DNA of 64,000 nucleotides from Nannocystis sp. (GCA_016712315.1 JADJRG010000013.1:62001-126000), one strand, 5' to 3'. Shown: positions 8,147-17,064, numbered from the stretch's first letter. Notes: a model not told the origin generated them from the letters alone. Numbers and translations are program-made.

Positions 8147-9361
8147 ATGTCATGGATCGAGGTCGAGATAGAGCGTGATCATCAGGCGGTGCTCGCCTCT
8201 GCGCGCGGCGCTCGCGGCGAGCGCGTGGCCCCTTACGATCTCGCGCCGATCAACCTCGGCCGGCTCTCGGGGCTCGGCAGCGGCGTTCGACGGGCGGTCG
8301 CGTCGAGCCAGGAGCTGCCCGATCACGTCGTCGTCAACGCCCGTGAGCTCTACGCCGCGCTCTTCCGCGATCAGCTCCGCGACCTCGTGGTGCGCGAGGG
8401 CGAGGCCGCGCGGGCGAAGGGGCGGCGGCTGCTGCTGCGGCTGATGATCCGCGATCCTGAGCTGCAGCGCTTCCCCTGGGAGGCGATGTGCCGGCCCGAG
8501 ACGGCGCGGGACTTCGTCGGGTGCCTGCCCGATCTCTTGGTCAGCCGCGGGGTCAACTCCAACGAGCCCCACGAGGCCCGCGAGATCCGCCACGCCACGC
8601 GTATCCTGGTGATCGCGCCGCTCGGCGAGGAGGAGAAGATCGCCTCGCTGAAGAGCGCGCTGCACGAGTCGATCGCGGAGGGCGCGATCCAATGGCTGCC
8701 GCCGATCGTCGGCGCGGAGACGATCGGGCCCCGCCTCTTCGAGCGCTTGCGCCGGGTCGAGGAGCCGCACGTCATCCATTGGATCGGCCACGGCGGCGCG
8801 GACGAGCGCCAGAACCCTTGCCTCTACCTCGCGGAGGACGCGGACGGCGAGACGAGCTTTATCCTCGCGGAGACGCTCGCGCAGGAGCTGAAGACGTCGA
8901 TCGGCGCCGAGCTGCGCTTGATCGTGCTCGAGGCGTGCAGCGGCGCCCGACCGGGGGCCTTCGCGAGCGCCGCCGAGATCTTGGCGCGATCGGGGGCCGA
9001 CGCGGTCGTCGCCCACCTCTGGCCGGTCAAGGCGGAGGTCGCACGAGACCTCTCCGCGACCTTCTACCGGACGCTCACGGGCAGCCGCGACGGCGTGGGT
9101 GACGTCGCGGCTAGCCTGCAAGCGACCCGTCGGACCTTCATCGAGCGGGGCGCGGAGGCCTTCTCGCCGGTGCTCTATCTGCGGGGCGCGGACCCTCGCC
9201 TGCTCGACTTTAAGCGCCGCCGGCTGATCGCGCCGACGCAGGCGCGCGGGGGGTGGCCGCGGGTGACGTCGATCCGGTGCTGCTCACGGTGCTGCGTGAG
9301 CCCTTCTCGCTGGTGCTCGGAGGCGGCAGCGGCGGGGCGATCCCCGGCCACGCCGAGCTGA
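8147..9361 (+). CDS. CHAT-domain caspase-like protease
   Basis: A 404-residue protein with a C-terminal CHAT (caspase HetF-associated) fold. The catalytic dyad is visible: His in HWIGHGG (H215) and Cys in LEACSG (C264). The N-terminal 150 residues are helical without a recognised domain. The ATG at 8147 follows GGGGGGAGGG; a GTG at 8141 is also possible. The last 36 or so codons (Cys/Ser/Arg-rich) overlap the SIR2-like frame and look non-native. A run of six G at 9248-9253 lies exactly where one frame gives way to the other. A single extra G, or slippage, would yield one CHAT-SIR2 fusion. CHAT proteins act in bacterial programmed-death and defence circuits. Confidence 0.8.
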   Translation: MSWIEVEIERDHQAVLASARGARGERVAPYDLAPINLGRLSGLGSGVRRAVASSQELPDHVVVNARELYAALFRDQLRDLVVREGEAARAKGRRLLLRLMIRDPELQRFPWEAMCRPETARDFVGCLPDLLVSRGVNSNEPHEAREIRHATRILVIAPLGEEEKIASLKSALHESIAEGAIQWLPPIVGAETIGPRLFERLRRVEEPHVIHWIGHGGADERQNPCLYLAEDADGETSFILAETLAQELKTSIGAELRLIVLEACSGARPGAFASAAEILARSGADAVVAHLWPVKAEVARDLSATFYRTLTGSRDGVGDVAASLQATRRTFIERGAEAFSPVLYLRGADPRLLDFKRRRLIAPTQARGGWPRVTSIRCCSRCCVSPSRWCSEAAAAGRSPATPS

Positions 9362-10152
9362 TCAAGGACCTCACCGCGGAGCTGAGCAAGCACGGCGAGG
9401 CCGGCCTCAACACCCTCGGCCTCAGCGCCCTCGCGGAGCGCTTCTTCCTGCGTTATGGCAAGAACAAGCTCAGCCGCTTGTTCCAAAAGACGGTGGGCAC
9501 GACCGTGGATCTGCCGATCCCGCCCTTCGTCGAGGCGCTGACCGAGGTCTTGCGGCCCGGCGCGCACACGACCCTGCTCTGGCTGCCCTTTCTCGAGCAC
9601 GCGCTCGCGGAGCGCCACCCCGATCGGACGATCTACGTGATCCAGCCGGCGGCGCCGGCGAGCGGCGAGCCGCGGCTCGTGCTGGTCCGACCGGCGGGGC
9701 GTCGTGAGTGGGAGGAGGACGAGGATCCGCGGCCCGACGTCGACCTCAGCCGTGACTTCATGATCCTGCGCCTCTACGGCGGCTACTCGCCGGAGGCGCA
9801 GCCTGTGCTCACGAGCCCGCAGTTGACCGAGGACGACCATATTCAGGGGCTGTTGGACATGCACGAGCTCTTCCCGCCCGACTGGGAGTGTCAGTTCGTC
9901 GGATGGCTGCGCTCACACCCGCTGCTCTGCGCCGGGATCTCGGTGATCGAGTGGCGCCACCGCATGCTGCTGCGCTGGCTGCTCGATCAGCGGCCGCCCT
10001 CGCGGGTCAGCGTCGCCGTCGTCGATCCGGCGGCGTCGGAGCGCGAGATCTGGGATCGCGGCGCGGGCGGGCTCTTCGGCCTCGGTACGGTCCGTGCGGT
10101 GGAGCTCGGGCTCGCGGATCTCACGGACGTGATCGCCGAGGTGAAGCCATGA
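9253..10152 (+). CDS. SIR2-like domain protein
   Basis: A 299-residue protein. The N-terminus reads REPFSLVLGGGSGG, where SIR2-type NAD-binding proteins have their glycine-rich loop. Near residue 220 comes LLCAGISVIEWRHRMLLRWLL, matching in layout the GYS-x-x-D-x-x-x-R-x-L-L segment of SIR2_2-like proteins. The canonical GAG and N-x-D residues are not evident, so it may be a non-catalytic sensor rather than an NADase. The GTG start sits in a G-run inside the CHAT frame and is not well supported; a fusion or frameshift is equally likely. The stop overlaps the ATG of the next gene by four bases. Confidence 0.55.
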   Translation: MAAGDVDPVLLTVLREPFSLVLGGGSGGAIPGHAELIKDLTAELSKHGEAGLNTLGLSALAERFFLRYGKNKLSRLFQKTVGTTVDLPIPPFVEALTEVLRPGAHTTLLWLPFLEHALAERHPDRTIYVIQPAAPASGEPRLVLVRPAGRREWEEDEDPRPDVDLSRDFMILRLYGGYSPEAQPVLTSPQLTEDDHIQGLLDMHELFPPDWECQFVGWLRSHPLLCAGISVIEWRHRMLLRWLLDQRPPSRVSVAVVDPAASEREIWDRGAGGLFGLGTVRAVELGLADLTDVIAEVKP

Positions 10153-11387
10153 GCGCGGCGCAGGCGCCCATCGACCGCCGCGCGCTGCGGCGTAACGACC
10201 CCGCCGCGTTGGCGACGATCCTCGTCGGCCAGCTCACGGCCTATCGCTGCTCGACGGTCTACTCGCCGACGGCGACCCGCCTCGACGCCTTTGTGCGCGA
10301 CGAGATCTTGCCGCGTCTGCGCGAGTCGCTCGACGTGCGTGAGGTGATCGTCGAGCGCTGGGACAAGAAGAAGGGTCCGACCGTCCAGCAGCTCGTCGAC
10401 GCGATCGCTACCCAGCTAGAGATCGAGCCCGAGGACCCGACGATGAAGCCGATGGCCGCGCTCGAGGCGACGCTGCGTCGCGCGGAGCGCCGCTCGGAGC
10501 GCCCGCTGCTGCTCGTGCTCTATCGCCTGGAGACGCTGCTCGACAAGGGGCGCGACCCCGGCGAGGTCTCGCGCTTCGTCGACGCGCTCGCGCGTATGAC
10601 CGCGCTGCCGATGCACGGCCTACATATCGTGCTAGGCGTCAAAGAGGAGGATCTCGGCGCCTTTCGCGAGCTGCTGCGCGGCCGCTGGCGCCTGCTCGCC
10701 AATGACATCCGAATCCGCCCGAGCGGCAAGAAGTGGCTGCTCTCGCTGCCGCTGATGATCGTCGCGTATACGAGCTCCAACACGGTCGCGGTGACCACGG
10801 CCGCGGCGGTGTGCGCGGGGGCGGGCGCGGGGGTCGGCGCCGTCGCGGGGATCGAGGTCGCCGAGCAGCGCACCGAGGCGCTGCAGACCGAGGTCGAGGG
10901 GCTGCGTCGCCGGCTCGGCGCGCGCGGCGCTGGCAGATCCGTCGCGGCGGGGGACGGGGCGACGACGGAGAGCACGACGACAGAGGCGACGACGGATACG
11001 ACGACAGATACGACGACGGATGACACGACGACGGACGCGACGACGACAGACGCGGCGACGACAGATGGGACGAGCTCGTACGAGCTGGACACGAGCACCG
11101 ACACGAGTGAGACCGAGGTCGAACCCGCGCCGAAGCCGGACCTCTGCGATGCGTCGTCGCGGGACGGCCCTTGCGGCGTGTGTGTGCGCGCTCAGTGCTG
11201 CGACGCCCTGCGCGCGTGCAAGAAGTCGAAGTGGCGGCGCTGCGTGCTGCGGGGCAAGATCGGCGGAGAAGATTGCCTGCCCGAGATGGTCGAGCTCGAG
11301 TGTCGCAGCTTGGCGCTATGTGCCCTAGAGAACACCTGTCGGGCTGATTGTTTTGTCCCTGAAGAAGAGGAGGAGGAGGAGGAGTGA
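10149..11387 (+). CDS. Degenerate STAND-like ATPase with membrane segment and Cys-rich extracytoplasmic tail
   Basis: 412 residues. Residues 1-190 resemble an nSTAND1-type module: a segment where the P-loop should be (VYSPTATRLDAFVRDEILPRLR), a Walker-B-like strand (LLLVLYRLETLLDKG), then a sensor-like LHIVLGVKEEDLGAFRELLRGRWRLLANDIR. The GxxxxGK[ST] motif is missing, so ATP binding is doubtful. A hydrophobic segment follows (about 205-240). After it come an acidic Thr/Asp linker, a domain with about twelve cysteines and a run of eight glutamates at the C-terminus. The topology suggests an N-terminal cytoplasmic and C-terminal periplasmic part. It is coupled to the SIR2-like gene and ends the operon. 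Confidence 0.6.
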   Translation: MSAAQAPIDRRALRRNDPAALATILVGQLTAYRCSTVYSPTATRLDAFVRDEILPRLRESLDVREVIVERWDKKKGPTVQQLVDAIATQLEIEPEDPTMKPMAALEATLRRAERRSERPLLLVLYRLETLLDKGRDPGEVSRFVDALARMTALPMHGLHIVLGVKEEDLGAFRELLRGRWRLLANDIRIRPSGKKWLLSLPLMIVAYTSSNTVAVTTAAAVCAGAGAGVGAVAGIEVAEQRTEALQTEVEGLRRRLGARGAGRSVAAGDGATTESTTTEATTDTTTDTTTDDTTTDATTTDAATTDGTSSYELDTSTDTSETEVEPAPKPDLCDASSRDGPCGVCVRAQCCDALRACKKSKWRRCVLRGKIGGEDCLPEMVELECRSLALCALENTCRADCFVPEEEEEEEE

Positions 11388-11435
11388 TCGCCGCGGCGTG
11401 CCGCCGCTCGTCGTCTACGAGGAGCGAGGCCGTCC

Positions 11436-11455
11436 GGCCGCGCGCGTGCGCGGCC
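11436..11455. terminator. GC-rich hairpin after the CHAT/SIR2/STAND operon
   Basis: A perfect 8-bp stem (GGCCGCGC / GCGCGGCC) with a GCGT loop lies 49 nt past the operon stop. There is no T-tract, so it is at best a weak or factor-assisted terminator; it could be incidental in such GC-rich DNA. Confidence 0.35.
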
Positions 11456-11459
11456 CGGC

Positions 11460-11727
11460 GTCGCTGATCACCCCGCAGCCTGATCGGCGCTGCCCACGGT
11501 TCGAAGGCGGCCTTCACCGTCCCGCTTGCGAATCCGCCCGTCGCTCTGAGCTGTCGGCGACGGCGATGAGAGGGCTGTCGCGCGGGCTCTGACGGGCGGG
11601 TTTGAGGCGGACGTCGACGTGGACTCGTAGAAAAAGCGCTCGGCGAGCTGGCGCAGCGTGATGCTCGTGGGCGCCCTCGGTTCCGCTTGCTCCACAAGCG
11701 CGGGAGCGGACGCGGGCGCTTGATCAT
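11460..11727 (-). pseudogene. Possible integrase N-terminal remnant
   Basis: On the minus strand an ATG at 11727 has a strong GGAGGAGGGG upstream and starts MIKRPRPLPRL. In another frame the text continues VEQAEPRAP then TSITLRQLAERFFYE, which resembles the start of a tyrosine-recombinase core-binding domain. The frame changes and then the similarity stops, so this would be a decayed fragment. It covers most of the gap between the STAND operon and the truncated deiminase; I see nothing else coding there. The identification is weak. Confidence 0.25.
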
Positions 11728-11752
11728 GACCCCTCCTCCTACCCCCAGATTC

Positions 11753-11774
11753 TTCGAGACAAATTCGAGACAAA
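11753..11774. repeat. Two perfect tandem 11-bp repeats (TTCGAGACAAA)
   Basis: TTCGAGACAAA occurs twice head to tail, at 11753 and 11764. On the minus strand this reads TTTGTCTCGAA, related to the tandem TTGTCGCGATC pair at 21291-21312. The repeat is one helical turn in period, lies about 90 nt from the point where the deiminase gene is cut, and may be a recombinase or regulator site. Confidence 0.6.
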
Positions 11775-11838
11775 CAAGCGGCCCATGGGACCTGCTCCAA
11801 AGCGCACGTTGTCGCGTATAAGACCGCGCAGGGCGGTT

Positions 11839-13089
11839 TCACGACAGGTGTATAGTTTTGAAGATCTCGTCGACGTGCTTGATGCTGAGCCAGGAGGTGT
11901 CGACGGCGAAGGGCTCCTGGAGCTCCTGGGCGGCGATGAAGTCGACGACCGCCGGGTGCAGACTGACGCTCGAGGTGCTGTTGTGGCCGTAGTAGACGCG
12001 GCCGAGCGGGTAACCGGGGACGGGCGGGCTGACCTCGAGGTTGCCGTACCAGTCGGCCCACTCGTCGCCGCCGCCGAGGCCGCGAAAATCACCGACCTCG
12101 AGGACACCGACCCCGGGGGCGAGCAGCGTCGGCGGGAACTTGTCGGCGTTGGGGCCGCGGTTGGCCCGCAGGACCACGTGCATGCGCTGGGCGCCGCCGG
12201 GGCCGGGGATCTCCGTGTAGCCGATCTCCATCGTGTCCTGCATCCACATGTCGCGCCAGAGCGCCGTCGGGTGCGTGACGACCTCGATCGCGCGGCCGAG
12301 GCCGGTGAGCTCGGTCGCCACCGCGGACAGCCCGTCGAGGAAGCCATGGTTCGCGTAGGCGCCGGTGGCGACGTACAGGCGCCCGGTCTCGGCGGCGTTG
12401 CTGAGCATCAGCCACGGCGCGACCCGGAGCTCGGTGCTGGCCGTGAGACCCGCGGCGCTGGCCGTCAGCGTGCACAGGCCCGGCCAGTCGGGGCCCGCGA
12501 AGCGCGTGGCCTCGAGCCCGAGCTCGAGCGCGCCGTCGCCGAGCTGCACGGGCCCGGCGAGCGCCGACCAGCCCTCCCCGCCCACGTGGACCCGCAGGGC
12601 CGCGGCGCAGGTCCCGGCGTGCGCGCCCGTGAACGCGAGCGTGACCGCGACGTCGGGCGGCAGGGCGGTGCCGACGACGCGCAGGCGCGCGAGGTCGGCG
12701 GCGTCCTCGGCCCCGTTCACGAGCTCGTCGTCCGCGTCGCGCTGGCCGTCGCCGTCGTCGTCGTCGAGGTTGGCGAGCACGAGCGCGCCCGGGCCCTCCC
12801 AGCGCCACGGGGTGGCCGCGAGCGCGAGGTCAGCAGGGGTGAGCACGCCGTCGCGGTCGGCGTCGCCAAAGAGGACGAGGCCCGGCTCGTCGTCGCCGGT
12901 CGTGGCCTCGGTGGTGGTGGGGTCCGTGGGGTCCGTGGGGGTCGAGTCGGTGGTGGTGGGGTCCGTGGCGCTCGAGCTGCTGGTGTCGTCGCCCGGGGCG
13001 ACCGTGCCCTCGTCCGGCGCGCAGGCGGAGCTCAGCACACAGAGGAGGCCGGGGAGCAGCGAGGAGCGGGGGCGCATGCACAGTCTCAT
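11839..13089 (-). pseudogene. Peptidylarginine-deiminase-type lipoprotein, C-terminally truncated
   Basis: 416 residues. A signal peptide with lipobox LSSAC (Cys23) and a Thr/Asp linker lead into beta-sandwich-like regions and then a protein-arginine deiminase (PAD) catalytic domain. Active-site Asp in MQDTMEIGY (about D285) and the His/Asp pair in KHVDE (H405, D407) are visible, as are GDFRG and NLEVSPP. The protein stops eight residues after HVDE. The remaining part of the fold, with the nucleophilic cysteine about 170 residues further on, is absent. Similarity ends abruptly at about 11862. It is therefore probably an inactive remnant of a eukaryotic-type PAD anchored outside the cell. ATG 13089 was chosen for the signal peptide; ATG 13077 is an alternative. 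Confidence 0.75.
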
Positions 13090-13177
13090 GCCACATTCGC
13101 TCTTGATCTTCCACGCTGCCCGCGCTCGCGCGGATCTCGACCGCCGCGGCCCGGCCGCCCGCGCCATCGTCTCGGCG

Positions 13178-13453
13178 CTACACATCCTGGTACCAACCAG
13201 CGATCACCTGGAGATCAGAAACCGGCCAGCGCCAGCCGGCGAGCGCGAGCTGCACGCACGCGGCGAGGGCGGGGTCCAGGTCCAGGGCGTCGTCGTCGTC
13301 CTCGGCGTCGGTGTCGGCGGCGATGGCCTTGTGGACCTGCGCGAGCGCGGCCGTCATGCGCTGCGGTGTCGGCGCCCGCGCGGACAGGAAGCGCAGGCCT
13401 TCGCCGCACCTGGCGACGGCCGATCGGGCGGTCACAGCGAAGATCTTCAGCAC
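13178..13453 (-). CDS. Hypothetical 91-residue protein
   Basis: An open frame with a GTG start, an acidic stretch (AEDDDDALDLD) and an ending rich in Trp (GWRWPVSDLQVIAGWYQDV). No family is recognised and no good ribosome binding site is seen. It lies upstream of the truncated deiminase on the same strand. The 13454-13617 stretch behind it holds nothing I can identify. Confidence 0.3.
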   Translation of the reverse strand: MLKIFAVTARSAVARCGEGLRFLSARAPTPQRMTAALAQVHKAIAADTDAEDDDDALDLDPALAACVQLALAGWRWPVSDLQVIAGWYQDV

Positions 13454-13617
13454 GCGGGATGTACCTGGTCATGTGCGGCGCTCCGAACGAAAGGGCCCGC
13501 CAGGATACCCTGCGGTCCCGTCGAGGATAGGGCGCGTCCGTCACGCGCGGCGAATCGTAGGACCGACTGGACACTGCTTCAGCAAGGGCGCCCGGCGGCG
13601 AACGGCCGGCACTCCTC

Positions 13618-16122
13618 TCAGGGCGGGTCGGCGGCGTCAATCCCAAGCGCGATCAGGTTGGCGACCAGCGTCGCGGCGATCGGCGAGCCTTTGCGGTAGA
13701 AGACCGCCGGCTCGCCGATCGGCGCCGGGACGGAGATCGTCACCCCCTTCGCCGCGTCGCCGTGGACCTCGCCGCTCCACAAGTGCACCCACTCGCCGGC
13801 CGGGAGGTAGAGCTCCTTGTCGTAAGGACAGAGCGGCCACGTGAAGCACTTGTTCTTGATCGGCGCGACCAGGATCTCCGAGCCGAGGAGGAACTGGTCG
13901 TCGATCGTCGCCGCCGTCGGGTCGTCCGGGTAGTGCAACCAGAGGTGGCGGACCAGCGGCCAGCCGCGGGCGGCGGCGTCGGCGTGCAGCGTCGCGCGGT
14001 AGAAGGCGAGCGCCTTGTAGACCCGCGAGAAGCGGGCGAAGTGGTCCATCGCCGCGTCATCGCTGTAGATCTGGGCGTTGAGCCCCGGCTGGTTGCCCTC
14101 GTGGGTGCGGAGGAGCGCGGTGAAGGCGTTCATCTCGGTCCAGCGCTTGAGCTGCTCGGCCTCGCGGTCGTAGCCGAGACCGAGCCAGCTCAGCGAGGTG
14201 TAGCCGCCGGTGTCGGAGTGGTTGAGGGCGATCCCGGAGAAGCCGCCGCCGATCAGCCCGTGCAGCGCCGACACGAGGCCGTCGTACTTGTCCCAGGTGG
14301 TCAGCTGGTCGCCCTCCCAGAGCAGCATCGCGTGACGCGGCGAGCGGGTGCCGCCCGAGCGGTTGAAGATCAGGATCTCGTCGCCGACCCCGGCCTCGTC
14401 GATCGCCTCGCGGTTGAGGCGGATCCACTCGACCGGGTAGCGATTGTGCCAGTGCGCGCCGTCCTGGCCGTCGCTCAGCACCGCGTCGAAGGGGAGCGCC
14501 TCGGCGAAGTCGGCCATCCAGCCCGAGCAGCCGGCGCTCGCGATCATCTCGTCGGCGATCACCGCTTTCATCCACTCCCGCGCGGCGTCGTTGGCCAGGT
14601 CGAGCAGGCCGACCTCGAAGGCGGTCACCGTCAGCAGGTACGGCTCACCCTCGGCGTCGCGGACAAAGTAGCCGCCGGCGAGCGCCTCGTCGTACAGATC
14701 GCGGGGGACCGGCTCGGACTCCAGCGGCACGTCGCGGAGCATCGGGTTGACGTAGCAGAGGACGCGGACCCCCTGGGCGTCGAGGTCGGCGACGAAGTCG
14801 GCCCAGCCGGGGTGGTCCTTCGGGTTCTGCACCCAGTTCCAGAGCACCTGCTCGCCGATGAACGTCTTGCTCTTGCCCGACCAGGTCTGGTTCCACACCC
14901 CGGCGATCGCCGCGCCGTGCTCGAGCAGGTCGGCGAGGATCGCCTTCGACTCGTCGAGCGGCCGCGCAAGCGCGACGATCGCCCCCTCGCCGGTCCACGC
15001 GGGCAGCCCGGTCATCCGCCCGGCGAAGGCGGTGAAGCGCTCGATCAGCTCGAGCGGCTGGTCGCCGTGCAGGGCGCGGCCGGTCATCGCGGGCGCGTAC
15101 AGGTCGATGCGATCGACGGTCGGCGCGCTGAAGTCGAACTCCGCATACGCCTCGTCCTCGAGGAAGAGCGAGCGCAGGCCGGAGGTCAGGAAGTGGGGCG
15201 CGGCGTAGTACGTGCTCGCCTGCGAGCCGGCGGCGCCCTTCGAGAAGGCATTGACCGCCGGCGAGATCGCGCCGTGGCCGCGGCCGACCCCGCCCTCCTG
15301 CGAGAGCACCGGGATCACTCGCCCCTTCAGGTTCAACGTGTCATGGGGGAACTGCTCGCCCATGCCGAACACCCGCTCGTCGGCGGCTGCTGCGACCTGC
15401 AGGGTCAGGCGGTCGAAGCTCGGGTCGCTGGTGTCGAGGTGAAAGGAGAGCTGCCCGGGATCCGGCTGGCAGAAGCGGAGGCGATAACGGAGGTCGGCGC
15501 ACGCCGGCGCCGTGTCGGCAAAGGCGCCCTCGATCACCAGCACCTCGTCGCCGGCCGCACCGCCGTGGAGGATGCGCTCGAGGGTCGGCTGGGCGCACTT
15601 CGCAAGCACCTCGGCGTCGACCGCGAACGAGCCCTGCGAATCCTCGACATGGAGCGTGACCTGGGCCGCCTCGATCATCGGCGACGAGGATGGCGCCGCC
15701 AGGACCACGTGCCCGGGCTCGCCCGCCGGGGCCGCCGATACCCGCCCGTTGGCGTCGACCTCGACGACGAAGCCGCCGACCGCGTGGCTCCCCGGCGCGA
15801 CGATGTGGCGCTCGCCGAGCGCCTCGGATTGATCGCAGCCGCTCGCCTCGCTGCCGCCGGTGGTCTCGCCCGTGCTGGTCGGGCCTGCCCCGGTCTCGTC
15901 GGTGGTGGTGCTCGTGCCCGTCGCCGCCCCGCCGCTGGTCGGGATCACGTCGCCGGTGGTCGCCGATGTCGACGCGACGCTCGCCGTCGCCTCGCCGGTG
16001 GTCGCCGACGCGCTCTCGCCGCCGCCGCCAGAGCCGCCCTCGCAGCCGACGAGCGCGAGTGCGCCGACCAAGCCGAGCCCGACCACCAAGGGATGAGCGG
16101 TGCGCACCTTCGAGCGTGACAT
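13618..16122 (-). CDS. GH31 glycoside hydrolase lipoprotein, sulfoquinovosidase (YihQ)-like
   Basis: 834 residues. Signal peptide with lipobox LVGC (C27), a Ser/Thr-rich linker to about 95, an N-terminal beta-sandwich, then the GH31 barrel. The nucleophile is in GWMADFAE (D538); the acid/base is probably the Asp of EGDQ (D605). The blocks HSDTGGYT, RTHEGNQPG, EWVHLWSGE and PAPIGEPAVFYR follow the E. coli YihQ sequence closely as I remember it. The YihQ arginine that binds the sulfonate (R301) corresponds to Gln in GEQVLWNW, while the Trp is kept. The enzyme may thus have another alpha-glycoside as substrate. It is exported and probably outer-membrane anchored. The start at 16122 begins the signal peptide; the open frame upstream belongs to a transposase remnant. 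Confidence 0.85.
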   Translation of the reverse strand: MSRSKVRTAHPLVVGLGLVGALALVGCEGGSGGGGESASATTGEATASVASTSATTGDVIPTSGGAATGTSTTTDETGAGPTSTGETTGGSEASGCDQSEALGERHIVAPGSHAVGGFVVEVDANGRVSAAPAGEPGHVVLAAPSSSPMIEAAQVTLHVEDSQGSFAVDAEVLAKCAQPTLERILHGGAAGDEVLVIEGAFADTAPACADLRYRLRFCQPDPGQLSFHLDTSDPSFDRLTLQVAAAADERVFGMGEQFPHDTLNLKGRVIPVLSQEGGVGRGHGAISPAVNAFSKGAAGSQASTYYAAPHFLTSGLRSLFLEDEAYAEFDFSAPTVDRIDLYAPAMTGRALHGDQPLELIERFTAFAGRMTGLPAWTGEGAIVALARPLDESKAILADLLEHGAAIAGVWNQTWSGKSKTFIGEQVLWNWVQNPKDHPGWADFVADLDAQGVRVLCYVNPMLRDVPLESEPVPRDLYDEALAGGYFVRDAEGEPYLLTVTAFEVGLLDLANDAAREWMKAVIADEMIASAGCSGWMADFAEALPFDAVLSDGQDGAHWHNRYPVEWIRLNREAIDEAGVGDEILIFNRSGGTRSPRHAMLLWEGDQLTTWDKYDGLVSALHGLIGGGFSGIALNHSDTGGYTSLSWLGLGYDREAEQLKRWTEMNAFTALLRTHEGNQPGLNAQIYSDDAAMDHFARFSRVYKALAFYRATLHADAAARGWPLVRHLWLHYPDDPTAATIDDQFLLGSEILVAPIKNKCFTWPLCPYDKELYLPAGEWVHLWSGEVHGDAAKGVTISVPAPIGEPAVFYRKGSPIAATLVANLIALGIDAADPP

Positions 16123-16250
16123 CTGGCGATGGAACCACCGCAGCCCGTGCCGGTCAATAGGCTCGCCTGCACCCCGCACGCGCGCGCTTAAGAGTTTTGA
16201 AGTAGGAATTTTGGGGCGAGGGTGAGTACGGTGAGGGCCGTTGGGGGTAC

Positions 16251-17053
16251 CGACGTCCCAGCTCCAGACCTGGCGAGGCCCGGTCGCCATCAGCTCGGGG
16301 CGAGCGTAGGTCGGGTGGGTACGCTGCGCGCGGCGCTCCTTGATCTCGCCCGCGGCGGCGAGGATCCGCCGCGCGGTGCGGACGCTGCAGAGATAGCGGC
16401 CCTGATCCAACCCCGCGCTGATGAACCCCGAGCTCATCGACGGGGGGATCATCAGCATCGCCACCGCCGCGAGCATCAGCGCCGCCGCGAGCATCGACAC
16501 TACCGCGAACATCAGCGCCACCGCGATCCTCGGCGCCGCCGAGATCATCGGTACCGCCGAGATCGTCGCCACCGCGCCTCGAAGGCGCCGCCCCTCGCCG
16601 CGCGCCCTGGGCCCTGACGAGCGCCAGGAGGTCCTCGATCTCCTCCACAGCGAGGAGAACGTCGACAAGAGCCCTGAGGCGCTGCTCGCCGAGCTCCGCG
16701 AGCTGCGTGCGCCACTCCGTGTAATGCGAGCCGTAGAGACCCTCGCGTCGCAGCAAGGCGCCCCGTTCGGCGGGGCTCATCGCCGAGGCCTCGAGGACGA
16801 CCCTCCGCTTGTACTTGGTCGTGAAGGTCCTCCGCCTGGGCCGCGCCCGGGTCTCTGGATCGGGCGGCGCCGCGGCCCGCTCGCCCTCGGCCTCCTCCGT
16901 GGTCCGAGGCGGGCCCGCGAGGGCTCCGGACGGCGTCCGGGGCCGTGTCGTCGGCACGGCGCTCCGGGCGGCCTCCTGAGCGCTCTCACGGCGCCGTGGC
17001 GGGGTCCTGGGGCTCGGGGGCGTGATCCTGGTGAGGTTTGAGATCGTCGGCAT
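16251..17053 (-). pseudogene. Decayed IS3-family transposase (orfA/orfB remnant)
   Basis: Minus-strand orfA text reads RRRTFTTKYKRRVVLEA...ALLRREGLYGSHYTEWR, the helix-turn-helix of IS3 orfA. In another frame orfB text follows: YLCSVRTARRIL, then RERR-like and ARPELMATGP, ending at QVWSWDV, the first Asp of the DDE triad. The rest of the integrase core is missing. Between the two halves (about 16440-16600) is an imperfect GCC/ATC-rich short repeat where orfB should begin. The element is inactive. No terminal inverted repeats were identified. Confidence 0.7.
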
Positions 17054-17064
17054 GGCAGGCGTCC

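Noticed and set aside
8147..11387. Type III CRISPR or canonical CBASS connection for the first CHAT protein.
   Set aside because: There is no SAVED/CARF sensor in that operon, no nucleotidyltransferase next to it, and no CRISPR array.
16123..16668. N-terminal extension of the GH31 gene up to 16668.
   Set aside because: The extension encodes IS3 orfB text and a hydrophobic repeat; the lipoprotein signal peptide begins at 16122.
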